Origin: Bdellovibrio sp. ZAP7
GTDB lineage: Bacteria; Bdellovibrionota; Bdellovibrionia; Bdellovibrionales; Bdellovibrionaceae
Assembly (NCBI RefSeq): GCF_006874645.1
Contig: NZ_CP030082.1
Span: 1,674,001 to 1,738,000, forward strand
DNA length: 64,000 bases
Direction of reading: 5' to 3'
Position numbers and translations under genes: made by a program. Position 1 is the first letter of the stretch, and the number at the start of each line of letters is the position of its first letter. Below the pieces are notes generated by a model. The model was not told the DNA's origin. It made no database searches and saw only the letters and a program-made list of their open reading frames with translations. Below, piece after piece: positions 1 to 7,991 of the stretch.

Positions 1-905
1 CTTCTCGTCGTGAAATCGGTCACGGTAACTTGGCGGAACGCGCGCTTAAAGCAGTTCTTCCTGACCATGAGAAATTCCCATACACAATCCGTATCGTATC
101 TGAAGTATTGGAATCTAACGGTTCTTCTTCAATGGGTACTGTATGTTCTGGTTTGATGGCTCTTCTTGATGCGGGTGTACCTGTTAAAGGGAACGTTGCT
201 GGTGTGGCAATGGGTCTTATCAAAGAAGGCGACCGCGTAGCTGTCTTGACTGACATCTTGGGTGATGAAGATCACTTGGGTGACATGGACTTTAAAGTTG
301 CTGGTACTGCTCAAGGTATCACAGCGGTTCAAATGGATATCAAAATTGACTCTGTATCTTTCGAAGTTATGGAGCAAGCGTTGTCTCAAGCTAAAGACGG
401 CCGTATCCATATCTTGAACGAAATGGAAAAAGTGATGAAAACTCCTCGTGGTCAAATCTCTGAATTTGCTCCACGTATCGAGACTATCAAAATCCGTCCA
501 GACAAAATCCGCGAAGTTATCGGTTCTGGTGGTAAAGTTATCCGTGGTATCACTGAAGCGACTGGCGTTAAGATTGAAATCGAAGACGACGGTACTATCC
601 ACATCGCATCCGCTGATCCTGAAGCAACTAAAAAAGCTATCGGCATGATCAACGACATCGTGGCAGAAGCTGAAGTAGGTAAAACGTATAAAGGCCGCGT
701 AGTAAAAATCGCAGAATTCGGAGCTTTCGTTGAAATCCTTCCGAACACTCAAGGTTTGCTACACATCTCTGAGATCTCTAACGAGCGCGTTCGCGCCGTA
801 ACAGACGTTCTTAAAGAAGGCGAAACTATCGACGTAAAAGTTCTTGAAGTTGATCGTGCAGGCCGCGTGAAACTTTCTCGCAAAGCTTTGTTGCAACAAC
901 AGTAG
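1..905 (+). CDS. pnp: Polyribonucleotide nucleotidyltransferase (PNPase), C-terminal part
   Basis: The gene is cut by the window start; the reading frame is open from base 3, so about 300 C-terminal residues are visible. PNPase degrades RNA 3' to 5' by phosphorolysis and is a core part of mRNA turnover. The visible part begins inside the second RNase PH-like domain ([14 protein letters not shown], then [16 protein letters not shown]). A KH domain with a GSGG loop follows ([16 protein letters not shown]), then an S1 RNA-binding domain ([23 protein letters not shown]). The end after a basic segment and glutamines is normal for the family. It is followed on the same strand by an M16 peptidase and dut, a familiar order in many bacteria. 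The family call is secure. Confidence 0.97.
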   Translation, partial: SRREIGHGNLAERALKAVLPDHEKFPYTIRIVSEVLESNGSSSMGTVCSGLMALLDAGVPVKGNVAGVAMGLIKEGDRVAVLTDILGDEDHLGDMDFKVAGTAQGITAVQMDIKIDSVSFEVMEQALSQAKDGRIHILNEMEKVMKTPRGQISEFAPRIETIKIRPDKIREVIGSGGKVIRGITEATGVKIEIEDDGTIHIASADPEATKKAIGMINDIVAEAEVGKTYKGRVVKIAEFGAFVEILPNTQGLLHISEISNERVRAVTDVLKEGETIDVKVLEVDRAGRVKLSRKALLQQQ

Positions 906-916
906 ACTCTGATGGC

Positions 917-942
917 GCGCCAAGGTCGAAAGACCACGGCGC
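917..942 (+). other. Stem-loop between pnp and the M16 peptidase gene
   Basis: A GC-rich hairpin lies just after the pnp stop: GCGCC and GGTC pair with GACC and GGCGC around a GAAA tetraloop, with a two-base internal mismatch. No T-run follows, so it does not look like an intrinsic terminator. It could be a 3' stabilising structure or an mRNA processing site between two co-transcribed genes. Confidence 0.45.
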
Positions 943-964
943 ATAGGAGCAGGTTATAAATACT

Positions 965-2224
965 TTGTTCAAAAAATCTGAACTTTCTAACGGGATCCGA
1001 GTGATGAGCGAGTTTCATCCAGGGTCCCGTGCCGTTTCTATCGGTATCTGGGTTTTAACGGGGACGCGTGATGAAGTCCCGGCCATTGCTGGTATGTCTC
1101 ACTTGCTTGAGCATCTGGTTTTTAAAGGCACCAAAACCCGCAACACTTATCAAATCGCAAAATCTTTGGAATCCTTGGGTGGAGAGCTGAATGCTTACAC
1201 GACTCGTGAATACACGTGCTATCACGCGCTGGTATTGAAGGATCATTGGGAAAAGGCGTTAGACGTGTTGTCGGACCTGGTTTCCAATATGAATTTGGTT
1301 AAAAAAGAATTTGCTTTGGAAAAAGGCGTGATCCTGCAAGAGATCGCGATGTCAGAAGACTCTCACGAAGACGTAATTTATGACGTTCTTTATGATGAGG
1401 CTTACGGCAAGCATCCATTGGGTCGTCCCATCTTAGGAACCCCTGCCTCGATTGCTTTGATGAAGCAAAAACAGGTGATGGATTATTATAAGAAAAACTA
1501 TACCGGTAAAAATATCATCGTGAGCGCCGCGGGATGCCTGGATCACGACGAGTTTATGACGGGTGTTCAAAAGCACTTGGGAAAGAAAGCTAAATCCACG
1601 CTTAAAAACACGCGCAAAAAGCCATCTTGGTTACGTCGTCGTCGTGTGATGGAAAAGCAATCGGAACAAGTGCACATGCTTTTGGGGCTGCCAACAGCGA
1701 GCTTCCGTGATCGTCATCGTTTTGAAGCGGTGATCACGAACACTCTTTTGGGTGGCGGCATGACTTCGAAACTTTACCAAAGTGTGCGTGAAAAGCGCGG
1801 CTTGGTTTATTCGATTTTTTCAGGACTCAACACCAACATCGATTCAGGGATGCTGAATATCTATGCAGCTTCTGAGTTAAAGAGTGTTAAAAAAGTTGGC
1901 GAGTTGATCTCCAAAGAATTCCAAAAGATCCGTAAAAACGGTGCGACTCGTTCGGATGTGGAGATGTTCAAGACGCAGGTGAAGGGCAGTATTCTGCTGG
2001 GCTCCGACGACATTGAAAATCGCATGACATCTTTGGCAGTCAATGAAATGGTATTTGGCCAATACAAGTCAGTGGATTCGGTGATCGAAGAGATCAACGA
2101 AGTGACGGTGGATTCGGTGAACGACTATATCCGCAATGAACTGACGACTGATAAAACATCCGGCGTTTTGCTGGGCACTGGTGTTGAGGATCTCAAAGAC
2201 TGGTGGGAGGAGTTTGAACTATGA
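965..2224 (+). CDS. M16 family zinc metallopeptidase (processing-peptidase type)
   Basis: This is a 419-residue pitrilysin/M16B-type protease. The inverted zinc motif HLLEH is near residue 46, and the third ligand glutamate is supplied downstream in the ALEKGVILQEI region. The C-terminal half carries the conserved R/Y pair of the family (SVREKRGLVYSIF). No signal peptide is seen, so it is probably cytoplasmic. The start is a TTG about 12 bases after an AGGAGC ribosome site; the first residues (MFKKSELSNGIRV) match the usual family N-terminus. It overlaps dut by 4 bp (ATGA), so the two are translationally coupled, and it follows pnp. The physiological substrate cannot be inferred. Confidence 0.92.
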   Translation: MFKKSELSNGIRVMSEFHPGSRAVSIGIWVLTGTRDEVPAIAGMSHLLEHLVFKGTKTRNTYQIAKSLESLGGELNAYTTREYTCYHALVLKDHWEKALDVLSDLVSNMNLVKKEFALEKGVILQEIAMSEDSHEDVIYDVLYDEAYGKHPLGRPILGTPASIALMKQKQVMDYYKKNYTGKNIIVSAAGCLDHDEFMTGVQKHLGKKAKSTLKNTRKKPSWLRRRRVMEKQSEQVHMLLGLPTASFRDRHRFEAVITNTLLGGGMTSKLYQSVREKRGLVYSIFSGLNTNIDSGMLNIYAASELKSVKKVGELISKEFQKIRKNGATRSDVEMFKTQVKGSILLGSDDIENRMTSLAVNEMVFGQYKSVDSVIEEINEVTVDSVNDYIRNELTTDKTSGVLLGTGVEDLKDWWEEFEL

Positions 2225-2670
2225 ATAAAGTAACTGTAAAAATTAAAACCCTTGAGAATTTCAAAGGTGAGCTTCCTCAGTATCAATCTGCTGGAGCCTC
2301 TGGTGTGGATGTTCGTGCACAACTTGATGGCCCGGTTGTTTTGGAGCCAGGTCAACGTGCGATGATCCCGACAGGTTTGAGCTTTGAAATTCCATTGGGT
2401 TTTGAAATCCAAGCGCGTCCACGCAGTGGCTGGGCGGCAAAAAACGGTCTAACTGTTTTGAATACTCCAGGAACAATCGATGCGGACTATCGCGGTGAAG
2501 TTAAAATCATCGTGATCAATCTGGGCGATGCTGCGGTCACTATCGGTGATCAAGAACGCTGCGCTCAATTGGTGGTGGCTCCGGTTTACCAAGCGAACTT
2601 TGTTATGGCTCACGAACTGAGCGAAACAGAACGCGGTGCGGGTGGATTTGGTTCAACAGGCAGAGCATAG
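2221..2670 (+). CDS. dut: dUTP diphosphatase (dUTPase)
   Basis: The trimeric dUTPase hydrolyses dUTP to dUMP and pyrophosphate, keeping uracil out of DNA and supplying dTMP synthesis. At 149 residues it has the normal size. Conserved motifs are visible in order: the AGASGVDV region, RPRSGWAAKNG, the catalytic stretch NTPGTIDADYRGEV, and the C-terminal arm RGAGGFGSTGR that closes over the active site. It starts inside the stop of the M16 peptidase gene (ATGA overlap). It is followed directly by an intrinsic terminator that runs into a tandem repeat array. Confidence 0.97.
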   Translation: MNKVTVKIKTLENFKGELPQYQSAGASGVDVRAQLDGPVVLEPGQRAMIPTGLSFEIPLGFEIQARPRSGWAAKNGLTVLNTPGTIDADYRGEVKIIVINLGDAAVTIGDQERCAQLVVAPVYQANFVMAHELSETERGAGGFGSTGRA

Positions 2671-2701
2671 TTTAGAAAATTACCGACATTCTGGTCATAG
2701 T

Positions 2702-2736
2702 AAAAAGCCATGGTTGATAAAGCCGTGGCTTTTTTT
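2702..2736 (+). terminator. Intrinsic terminator after dut
   Basis: The left arm AAAAAGCCATGG pairs with CCGTGGCTTTTT with one wobble and is followed by a T-run. The position 30 bp after the dut stop fits termination of the pnp-M16-dut unit. The right arm is the first copy of a repeated unit that continues to about 2852. Confidence 0.8.
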
Positions 2737-2852
2737 GTTTATAAAGCTTTGGCTTTTGCGTTTATAAAGCCGTGGCTTTTGTGTCTATAGCGCCGTGGCT
2801 TTTGCGTTTATAAAGCCATGGCTTTTGTATCTATAGCGCCGTGGCTTTTTTA
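2714..2852 (+). repeat. Tandem array of 23-bp terminator-arm repeats
   Basis: Six head-to-tail units lie between dut and the OmpH-like gene: a 24-bp first copy (2714-2737), then five exact 23-bp periods starting at 2738, 2761, 2784, 2807 and 2830. Each carries the self-complementary core AAAGCCRTGGCTTT or a variant. Two unit types alternate (one starting TTTATAAAG, one starting TCTATAGCG), so the last four units form two copies of a 46-bp dimer. The array has amplified the right arm of the dut terminator; each unit can form its own small hairpin followed by T residues. It has no coding content. Confidence 0.9.
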
Positions 2853-2931
2853 TTGAGAGTGCGCAAGGTCAGTTTTTCAAGTTGCCAAGCATAGGGGAAT
2901 GCGAAAGGCTTACTTATCTAGAGGAGTTTTT

Positions 2932-3432
2932 ATGAAAAGTTTGATGATGATTTTGAGCGCGATGTTGGTTGTTTCTGCGGCGAAAGCAGCCGACAGCAAA
3001 GTGGGTTTCGTGGATATGCAAAAAGCTGTTCAAGCAACAGCAGCCGGTAAAAAAGCCAAAGCCCAACTGGAAGCTGATTTCGGAAAAAAGAAAAAAGACA
3101 TCGAGAAAAAAGAAGCTGAGCTTAAGAAATTGGGCGAAGAGATGGAAAAGAAAAAAGCTGTTTTGTCTGAAGAGGCGTTGGGTAAAAAACAAGCTGAGTT
3201 CCAAGCTCAAATGATGAAATACCGTGAAGAAGTTCAAAAAAGCCAAATGGATTTGCAAAAAAAGCAAAATGAGCTGACAGGACCGATCGTAACTAAAATG
3301 AAAGAAGTGATTTCAAAAATCGCTAAAGAAAAAGGTTACACAATCGTGATGGAAAGCAACAACGGCGTCTTGTTCTCGACACCAGATTCAGATTTGACGG
3401 ACGAGACAATCAAAGCCTTCGACAAGCTCTAA
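2932..3432 (+). CDS. Periplasmic OmpH/Skp-family chaperone
   Basis: This is a 166-residue exported protein of the Skp/OmpH family, which holds unfolded outer-membrane proteins in the periplasm. The first 21 residues form a signal peptide ending AKA|AD. A short beta segment (KVGFVDMQKAVQ) comes next, then a long lysine/glutamate-rich coiled coil (roughly residues 45-125), and a closing segment typical of Skp (EKGYTIVMESN). The ATG at 2932 is chosen because GAGGAG lies 5-10 bases upstream; an earlier in-frame ATG at 2899 would put charged residues before the signal peptide. It stands alone, with the repeat array upstream and a terminator downstream. Confidence 0.9.
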   Translation: MKSLMMILSAMLVVSAAKAADSKVGFVDMQKAVQATAAGKKAKAQLEADFGKKKKDIEKKEAELKKLGEEMEKKKAVLSEEALGKKQAEFQAQMMKYREEVQKSQMDLQKKQNELTGPIVTKMKEVISKIAKEKGYTIVMESNNGVLFSTPDSDLTDETIKAFDKL

Positions 3433-3519
3433 AAGGTACGGCCTTACTTTGTCCAGCGATTTAAAGCTACAGGAAATGACGGAGCAAGTCCTGTCGAGAT
3501 CCTGCTAATTTCTAATAAT

Positions 3520-3549
3520 AAAAAAGGCATCCTTAGAGATGCCTTTTTT
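3520..3549. terminator. Bidirectional intrinsic terminator
   Basis: AAAAAAGGCATC pairs perfectly with GATGCCTTTTTT around a six-base loop. The A-run on one side and T-run on the other let it work in both directions. It sits between the OmpH-like gene (plus) and the convergent Yip1-family gene (minus). Confidence 0.9.
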
Positions 3550-3624
3550 ATTCTGAAGCTCGTTTTTCGTTTCAGGATCTTCCGTCCGGACCGACGCAAT
3601 CAGCAACCGCAGCGGAGGTGGAAA

Positions 3625-4188
3625 TTACATTCTCGCCACTTCGATGCGGTTGTATAGCCATAGGAAGAATACGCAGGCGAACAGGATTGTCACCAATCGC
3701 AAAGCGCGGCGTTTTTCCATCTGGAAGTTTTCGCTTAAGCCCACCGCCATCAACATCGCGGTGAAGGCAAAACCCACCAATGTGATCGGCGGAATCAACT
3801 CAGACCCTGCTTGGAAAATAAAGAACGGGATGTTTGAGAAAAGTACCAGCGTAAAGATCAGGCGAAGGGAGCATGTTCTTTTTTCGAAGACCTGGAAGTA
3901 GTAATAAATGAAAACAGCCCCAAGCCATGCCATTACCACCGCGATAAATGGAGCAAAGATCAAACCAGAACCGATACGGTAAATGTTCGGCGGAATCAAA
4001 CCAGAAATCACACCCGAGATCATAGAGATCACAATGATCGTGATCAGCAAAGTTGACCATTTCCAGTCAGGAAGATGTTTGATCTTCTGAACAGGATGGC
4101 GAAGGTAATCAATCACGTAATTGAAAACTTCTTTGGCTGTTTGCATCTTAGTGTCTTTACCAGGTGTCACATCACGATAGTCAGTCAT
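3625..4188 (-). CDS. Yip1-family integral membrane protein
   Basis: This is a 187-residue membrane protein with a soluble N-terminus of about 45 residues and five predicted hydrophobic segments. The pattern (short cytoplasmic head, FNYVIDYLRHP near the start, then closely spaced helices with GLIPP and PPITLVGFAFTAM loops) fits the Yip1/YIPF superfamily, whose bacterial members have no settled role. It converges on the OmpH-like gene across a shared terminator. Its upstream side borders the palindromic element at 4238-4410. The family call is moderate; the function is unknown. Confidence 0.65.
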   Translation of the reverse strand: MTDYRDVTPGKDTKMQTAKEVFNYVIDYLRHPVQKIKHLPDWKWSTLLITIIVISMISGVISGLIPPNIYRIGSGLIFAPFIAVVMAWLGAVFIYYYFQVFEKRTCSLRLIFTLVLFSNIPFFIFQAGSELIPPITLVGFAFTAMLMAVGLSENFQMEKRRALRLVTILFACVFFLWLYNRIEVARM

Positions 4189-4237
4189 AATCCCATTGCA
4201 TCATGTCGGGGAGGGCTAAGCAAGTAAGTTCAGCTAA

Positions 4238-4410
4238 CAATGCCTCGAGGACACCGCTAGGGCTCTGGCCGCTGCATACCCCGAACTCCGCGACACGCCA
4301 TCCGTGGCTCACCGTCGCCGGCTTTGCCGGTTCGCGCATCGTGCGCCGACGGAGGTCGCTGCGTTCAGGGTATGCAGCGGCCAGAGCCCTAGCGGTATCC
4401 TCGGGCATTG
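4238..4410. repeat. Long palindromic element A with GC-rich core
   Basis: Arms of about 44 bp (4238-4281 and 4368-4410) are near-perfect inverted repeats, including 26 identical bases (GCTAGGGCTCTGG onward). The 86-bp interior holds a GC-rich core at 4290-4359 that starts GCGACACGCC and ends ACGGAGGTCGC and contains smaller hairpins (CCGGC/GCCGG, GCGCA/TGCGC). The pairing extends outward to a short match, GCTAACAA (left) with TTGTTAGC (right), and the right copy includes the stop codon of the next minus-strand gene. A related core occurs at 20634-20707 and, inverted, at 21135-21200. There is no credible gene here. Confidence 0.85.
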
Positions 4411-4426
4411 AAGTTGTATTTGTTTG

Positions 4427-5092
4427 TTAGCCTTCGCGGAGATCCATTTCGGCTAGGGATTGTGACCTCTCTAGGAGGAGGCGGGCGTTTTGAAGTTGGG
4501 TGGCTTCGATCGCACCCAATGTGCTGAGTGAGGGGAGGGGGCGGCCGAACAGGATTATTTGGTGGAGGTTATATGCCCACTTGATGAAGAAGCTGCCTTT
4601 TTTGGATGGTAGGGTTTCGATGGTGGCTTGGGGAACGATGGGAGTTGTTAGTGAGGTTGCGGTTGGTTTGGTTTCGTTTCCGTTGATTTCAGTGATGCTC
4701 ATCACGCAGTCGGGGCGGAGTTCGCGAAGGACGGAATCGAACTCCTGCAGAGTGGTTGAGTCCATGATCATGTGGAATTTTCTTTTGGCTTCGTCTTGCG
4801 ATTTTAGAAACTCGATTAACCGGGATTGGCGTAGCAGTGGATTGCTCCATGGCAGTCTTAAATGGAAGACTTCGTAGCCGTGCTCTGCCAGGTAAGAGGG
4901 ATAGATGTTCCAGTAGTTTGAGAAATAGAAAAAGCTCCGTTGGCCTGTGACGAACAACAGGGGCCAGCGGGTCAGTAAGCAGTTCGGTTGGAGTTCTTGA
5001 TCGTAGTGTTTTTGTGCGCGCGCTTTGTTGGTCAAAACGGCTAAGGCGACTAAGAAAACGAAGAGGCTAAGAAGTAGGGCGAGTGTATCCAC
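4427..5092 (-). CDS. Membrane-anchored protein resembling an alpha/beta hydrolase without its nucleophile
   Basis: This is a 221-residue protein with one N-terminal transmembrane segment (residues 2-21) and then a soluble domain. Residues about 44-85 look like the opening of a lipase-type alpha/beta hydrolase (LLFVTGQRSFFYFSNYW, LAEHGYEVFHLRLPW). The GxSxG nucleophile elbow expected about 60 residues later is absent; CVMSITEINGNE stands in its place. It is therefore either an inactive scaffold or a different fold. It precedes a beta-barrel gene by 17 bp on the same strand, but that gene lies upstream in transcription, so the two are probably one unit. The stop codon lies in the outer edge of palindromic element A. 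Confidence 0.5.
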   Translation of the reverse strand: MDTLALLLSLFVFLVALAVLTNKARAQKHYDQELQPNCLLTRWPLLFVTGQRSFFYFSNYWNIYPSYLAEHGYEVFHLRLPWSNPLLRQSRLIEFLKSQDEAKRKFHMIMDSTTLQEFDSVLRELRPDCVMSITEINGNETKPTATSLTTPIVPQATIETLPSKKGSFFIKWAYNLHQIILFGRPLPSLSTLGAIEATQLQNARLLLERSQSLAEMDLREG

Positions 5093-5109
5093 TCGCCCAG
5101 TATTGCGAA

Positions 5110-5763
5110 TTAAAGAGAAGTGTTCAAGCGAAACGCGAAGTCAAAAGAGTCTTTGTCAGAAGGTTTGTTAACCAAGGCTGTGCGCGCGCTGGCTTCAACG
5201 CCGACAGAGATGTTTTGGTGAATTTGTGCGAACAAACCGCTGGCAATAACCAAAGAAGGCGTTGTTTCATCAACATGCAAATCCTGAATGGCATTGTCGT
5301 ATTTCATCATGCGTGCAGAAAGACCCGTGCTTAAAGAGTAGTTCCAAACTCCCTGGATCGCATTTGTGTAACCAAATTTACCTTCCAGTTCGCGCAGCGA
5401 AAAAGAATCGCTGGTGCTGTCGTTCGAACCATAGTTGCGGAAGATCACTTCGCCGTAAAGATTGCGAGAGCTTAGATCGCGACCCGCAGAAAGTTGAACC
5501 CCTGTTGTGCGGCGATTGAAATTCGCACCGCTTGTAGAGACATTGGTGAAACCGTTGACGTAACCAATTCCGATGTGTGATTGAGGGCCATCAGCATCTT
5601 TTTTGATTTGTTCATAGCTGGATTTTTTTTGGCTTAATTCATTCACCAAGTCGTCATAGCTGACTTCCTGATAATCCGCGCCAGAAGCGGCCCAGACCAT
5701 TGTAGAGGAGCAAATTGTAAAAAGGGAAACTACAGCGAATTGGATCGTTTTTAGTTTAGTCAT
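5110..5763 (-). CDS. Exported outer-membrane beta-barrel-like protein
   Basis: This is a 217-residue protein with a clear signal peptide (about 25 residues, ending VWA|AS). A short, possibly helical linker (residues 30-58) comes next. The remainder alternates hydrophobic and polar residues as amphipathic strands (HIGIGYVNGFTNV, GVQLSAGRDL, LYGEVIFRNYG, FDFAFRLNTSL) and ends in a strand, as expected of a small outer-membrane barrel. No conserved family motif is recognised. It is divergent from the zinc-ribbon membrane protein gene across an 80-bp gap that must hold both promoters. Confidence 0.6.
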   Translation of the reverse strand: MTKLKTIQFAVVSLFTICSSTMVWAASGADYQEVSYDDLVNELSQKKSSYEQIKKDADGPQSHIGIGYVNGFTNVSTSGANFNRRTTGVQLSAGRDLSSRNLYGEVIFRNYGSNDSTSDSFSLRELEGKFGYTNAIQGVWNYSLSTGLSARMMKYDNAIQDLHVDETTPSLVIASGLFAQIHQNISVGVEASARTALVNKPSDKDSFDFAFRLNTSL

Positions 5764-5842
5764 AAGGTGATTCTAGCAAGGCTTTGTCATTTCTCAAAAA
5801 TTGATCTTTCTTTCTGGACCTTGTTTCCGGCAGACTAGATAT

Positions 5843-6283
5843 ATGTTTTCTTTTTTCAAGTCCAAGCACAACTGTTACTGCGCCTTTTGCAAAACTCCCC
5901 GCAATATTTACCGTAAGAAAAATATCGGGTTGATGAATATTTTTGCAGCCGCGATGGCTTCTATCGTGGTGATGTTCGCGATCTGGCAGGAGTATGATCC
6001 CCGCGTGATGATCGCTTTCGTGGTGTGCTTGGCGATTTCGGAAGTGTTCGTGCAAATCCGCTGGCGTTTATCGGTGGTGTGTCGCACTTGTGGCTTCGAT
6101 CCAATTCTTTATGTTAAAGATTCTGCTGCAGCGGCAGAGAAGGTGAAGTTCCAATTGGATCTGCGTAAGCAAGATCCTAAGTATCTGCTGACGAAACCTT
6201 TGAATTTGCCGACCATCACGCCTAAGAAGGTCGAAGCCCTTGAAACCAAGGGTAAAGGCAAGCTCGTTTCTCGATCTATTTAA
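5843..6283 (+). CDS. Small membrane protein with a four-cysteine zinc-ribbon pattern
   Basis: This is a 146-residue protein with an N-terminal CAFC pair within about the first 15 residues and a CRTC pair after the membrane hairpin, together enough to bind one zinc ion. Two hydrophobic helices lie between them (FAAAMASIVVMFAIW and VMIAFVVCLAISEVFV). The C-terminus is soluble and basic. The ATG at 5843 was preferred over one at 5801 because the upstream extension lacks coding character. No family or function is recognised. The next gene on the strand is a mannosyltransferase 77 bp downstream, so a role in the envelope is possible but unproven. Confidence 0.55.
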   Translation: MFSFFKSKHNCYCAFCKTPRNIYRKKNIGLMNIFAAAMASIVVMFAIWQEYDPRVMIAFVVCLAISEVFVQIRWRLSVVCRTCGFDPILYVKDSAAAAEKVKFQLDLRKQDPKYLLTKPLNLPTITPKKVEALETKGKGKLVSRSI

Positions 6284-6360
6284 TGAAATAGCCGTATTTT
6301 ACGCTTTATGGCCCTTCCGGAGTTGTTGCCAGCCGCAGAGGTTTATGCCAATTTAGGGGC

Positions 6361-7056
6361 ATGAAAACTCTGATTGTGATTCCTACCTACAATGAAAAAG
6401 AAAATGTGCAGACAATCGTGCCTGCAGTCTTTGCTCAAAATTTGGGCGTTGATATTTTGGTTGTCGACGACAATTCTCCGGATGGCACAGGTTCCATCGT
6501 GCGTGAAATGCAAAAATCTCTACCACAATTGAATCTTCTTTCTCGCCCGGGCAAACAAGGCTTGGGTAAAGCCTATATCGCCGGTTTCCGCTGGGGTATC
6601 GATCAAGGGTATGAGGCCATTGTGGAAATGGATGCAGACTTCTCCCACCGTCCTGAAGATTTGGGTCCTCTTTTGAATACTTTGAAAAACAATGATTTCG
6701 CCGTGGGTTCTCGTTATGTCGAGGGCGGTCGCACGGTAAATTGGGGTATCATGCGCAAGATTATTTCTCGCGGTGGTGGTATCTATTCTCGTCTGATCTT
6801 GGGATTCCCCTTGAATGATTGGACGGGTGGTTTCAATGCCTGGAAAAAGGAAACTTTAATCGGTATTGATCTGGCAACTGTTGAATCCAACGGTTATAGC
6901 TTCCAAATTGAATTGAAATACAAAGCCATGAAAAAAGGCTTCAAGGGAGCCGAGTCTCCGATCGTTTTTGAAGACCGTCGCGTGGGGCAAAGTAAAATGT
7001 CTCTAAAAATCGTGCTTGAGGCATTCTGGCGTGTTTGGCTTATGCGCTTTAAGTAA
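6361..7056 (+). CDS. Polyprenol-phosphate mannosyltransferase-like GT2 enzyme
   Basis: This 231-residue glycosyltransferase family 2 protein is of the DPM1 type, which transfers mannose from GDP-mannose to a polyprenyl phosphate carrier. Hallmarks are the N-terminal VIPTYNEKENV, the nucleotide-binding VVDDNSPDGTG, GLGKAYIAGFRWG, the metal-binding EMDADFSH, and the acceptor-side DWTGGFNAWK. The C-terminal membrane helices found in some fused versions are absent, so it is the short catalytic form. The start ATG follows AATTTAGGGGC. The next gene begins inside its 3' end, which suggests co-transcription. The donor and acceptor cannot be confirmed from sequence. Confidence 0.85.
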   Translation: MKTLIVIPTYNEKENVQTIVPAVFAQNLGVDILVVDDNSPDGTGSIVREMQKSLPQLNLLSRPGKQGLGKAYIAGFRWGIDQGYEAIVEMDADFSHRPEDLGPLLNTLKNNDFAVGSRYVEGGRTVNWGIMRKIISRGGGIYSRLILGFPLNDWTGGFNAWKKETLIGIDLATVESNGYSFQIELKYKAMKKGFKGAESPIVFEDRRVGQSKMSLKIVLEAFWRVWLMRFK

Positions 7057-7912
7057 GACCGTTTCGCTTCGAATTTTTCGAAGTGCGGCGGCTTTGCTTT
7101 TCTTATTCTGTCTGGTTCCTACATTAGTGCTTGCGCAGGCACAAAAAGGAACTGTCATTGCCGATGAGGCACAAGTTTATAAAGACCCTGATTTTGATGC
7201 GCCCGTGATGGCGGTCTTAAAACAGGGTCAGGTCTTGCAAATTTCCAAAGGAAAAAAAGGACCCTTCTATAAGGTCCGCTTGAAGCCAGGAAAAACCGGT
7301 TGGATTTCTGATGCAGAAATTCGTCCTGGTGTGATTACAAAACAAGACATGCATGAAGCTGCTCAAGAGGCTGAGGAAGCAGAAGAATCATCGGCTCGAG
7401 GCAAAAGACCTTTCTTTGCCAGTCGCTATCGCGGGCTTTCTTTGGATTTTATCGACTATGCTGAAGACACCATGGGTGGTCGTCGCAATGCTCAAACAAT
7501 GTTCTTTGGTTTGAAGTTCAATGGTTATAACACGCTTTTTTCAGGCGACATGTACACCGAAAGCAATATCCTGTTTCACTCGGGCGCACCGTCTTACTAC
7601 AAAGATTATACGGGCCACGACGGTGGTGGTTACATCGTGATTTTGGATTTCTTATTCCAAACGGTTTTGCCTAAAGGCAGAGATCTGATTTTCTTTTATG
7701 GCTTTGGACCGATGTTTAAGTACTCGCACTTTGATCTGACTTTAACAGGCTCTCCAGATCCATACTCTGCAGACGATATGACCCTGGGAGTATTATTCAA
7801 TGTCGGCGCGGCCTATCGAATCAAACGGGTGTCGATCCGTCCTGACCTGAAATACTATTGGGAGAAGTCCTCCTACTGGGGTTACGGAATCAATCTTGGA
7901 TTAGATTTCTAA
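7031..7912 (+). CDS. Exported protein with SH3-like domain and C-terminal beta-barrel
   Basis: The protein has a hydrophobic export signal (ALLFLFCLVPTLVLAQAQ). An SH3-like domain comes next (about residues 40-105; VIADEAQVYKDPDFDAPVM, then GPFYKVRLKPGKTGWIS). After that come a glutamate-rich linker and about 160 residues of strand-like sequence ending NLGLDF, as in outer-membrane barrels. Bacterial SH3 domains often touch peptidoglycan, so it may link wall and outer membrane; this is inference. GTG 7031 is preferred because TTGAGG lies just upstream; TTG 7016 is an alternative. Either start overlaps the end of the mannosyltransferase gene, so the two are coupled. Confidence 0.6.
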   Translation: MFGLCALSKTVSLRIFRSAAALLFLFCLVPTLVLAQAQKGTVIADEAQVYKDPDFDAPVMAVLKQGQVLQISKGKKGPFYKVRLKPGKTGWISDAEIRPGVITKQDMHEAAQEAEEAEESSARGKRPFFASRYRGLSLDFIDYAEDTMGGRRNAQTMFFGLKFNGYNTLFSGDMYTESNILFHSGAPSYYKDYTGHDGGGYIVILDFLFQTVLPKGRDLIFFYGFGPMFKYSHFDLTLTGSPDPYSADDMTLGVLFNVGAAYRIKRVSIRPDLKYYWEKSSYWGYGINLGLDF

Positions 7913-7991
7913 AAGTGGATTCATATTAAGTTAGATTTTTGCCGCGCGTTAACGGTGACGAGTTGGACGCGGCTGGGTTACAACGCCGTCC

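Noticed and set aside
129-752. Long open frame (207 codons) antisense to pnp
   Set aside because: It mirrors the strong codon bias of pnp on the opposite strand, has no ribosome site or recognisable domain, and its product is low-complexity in Phe/Asp/His.
4203-4430. Open frames on both strands through palindrome A
   Set aside because: They arise from the GC-rich inverted repeat, mirror each other and lack start signals.
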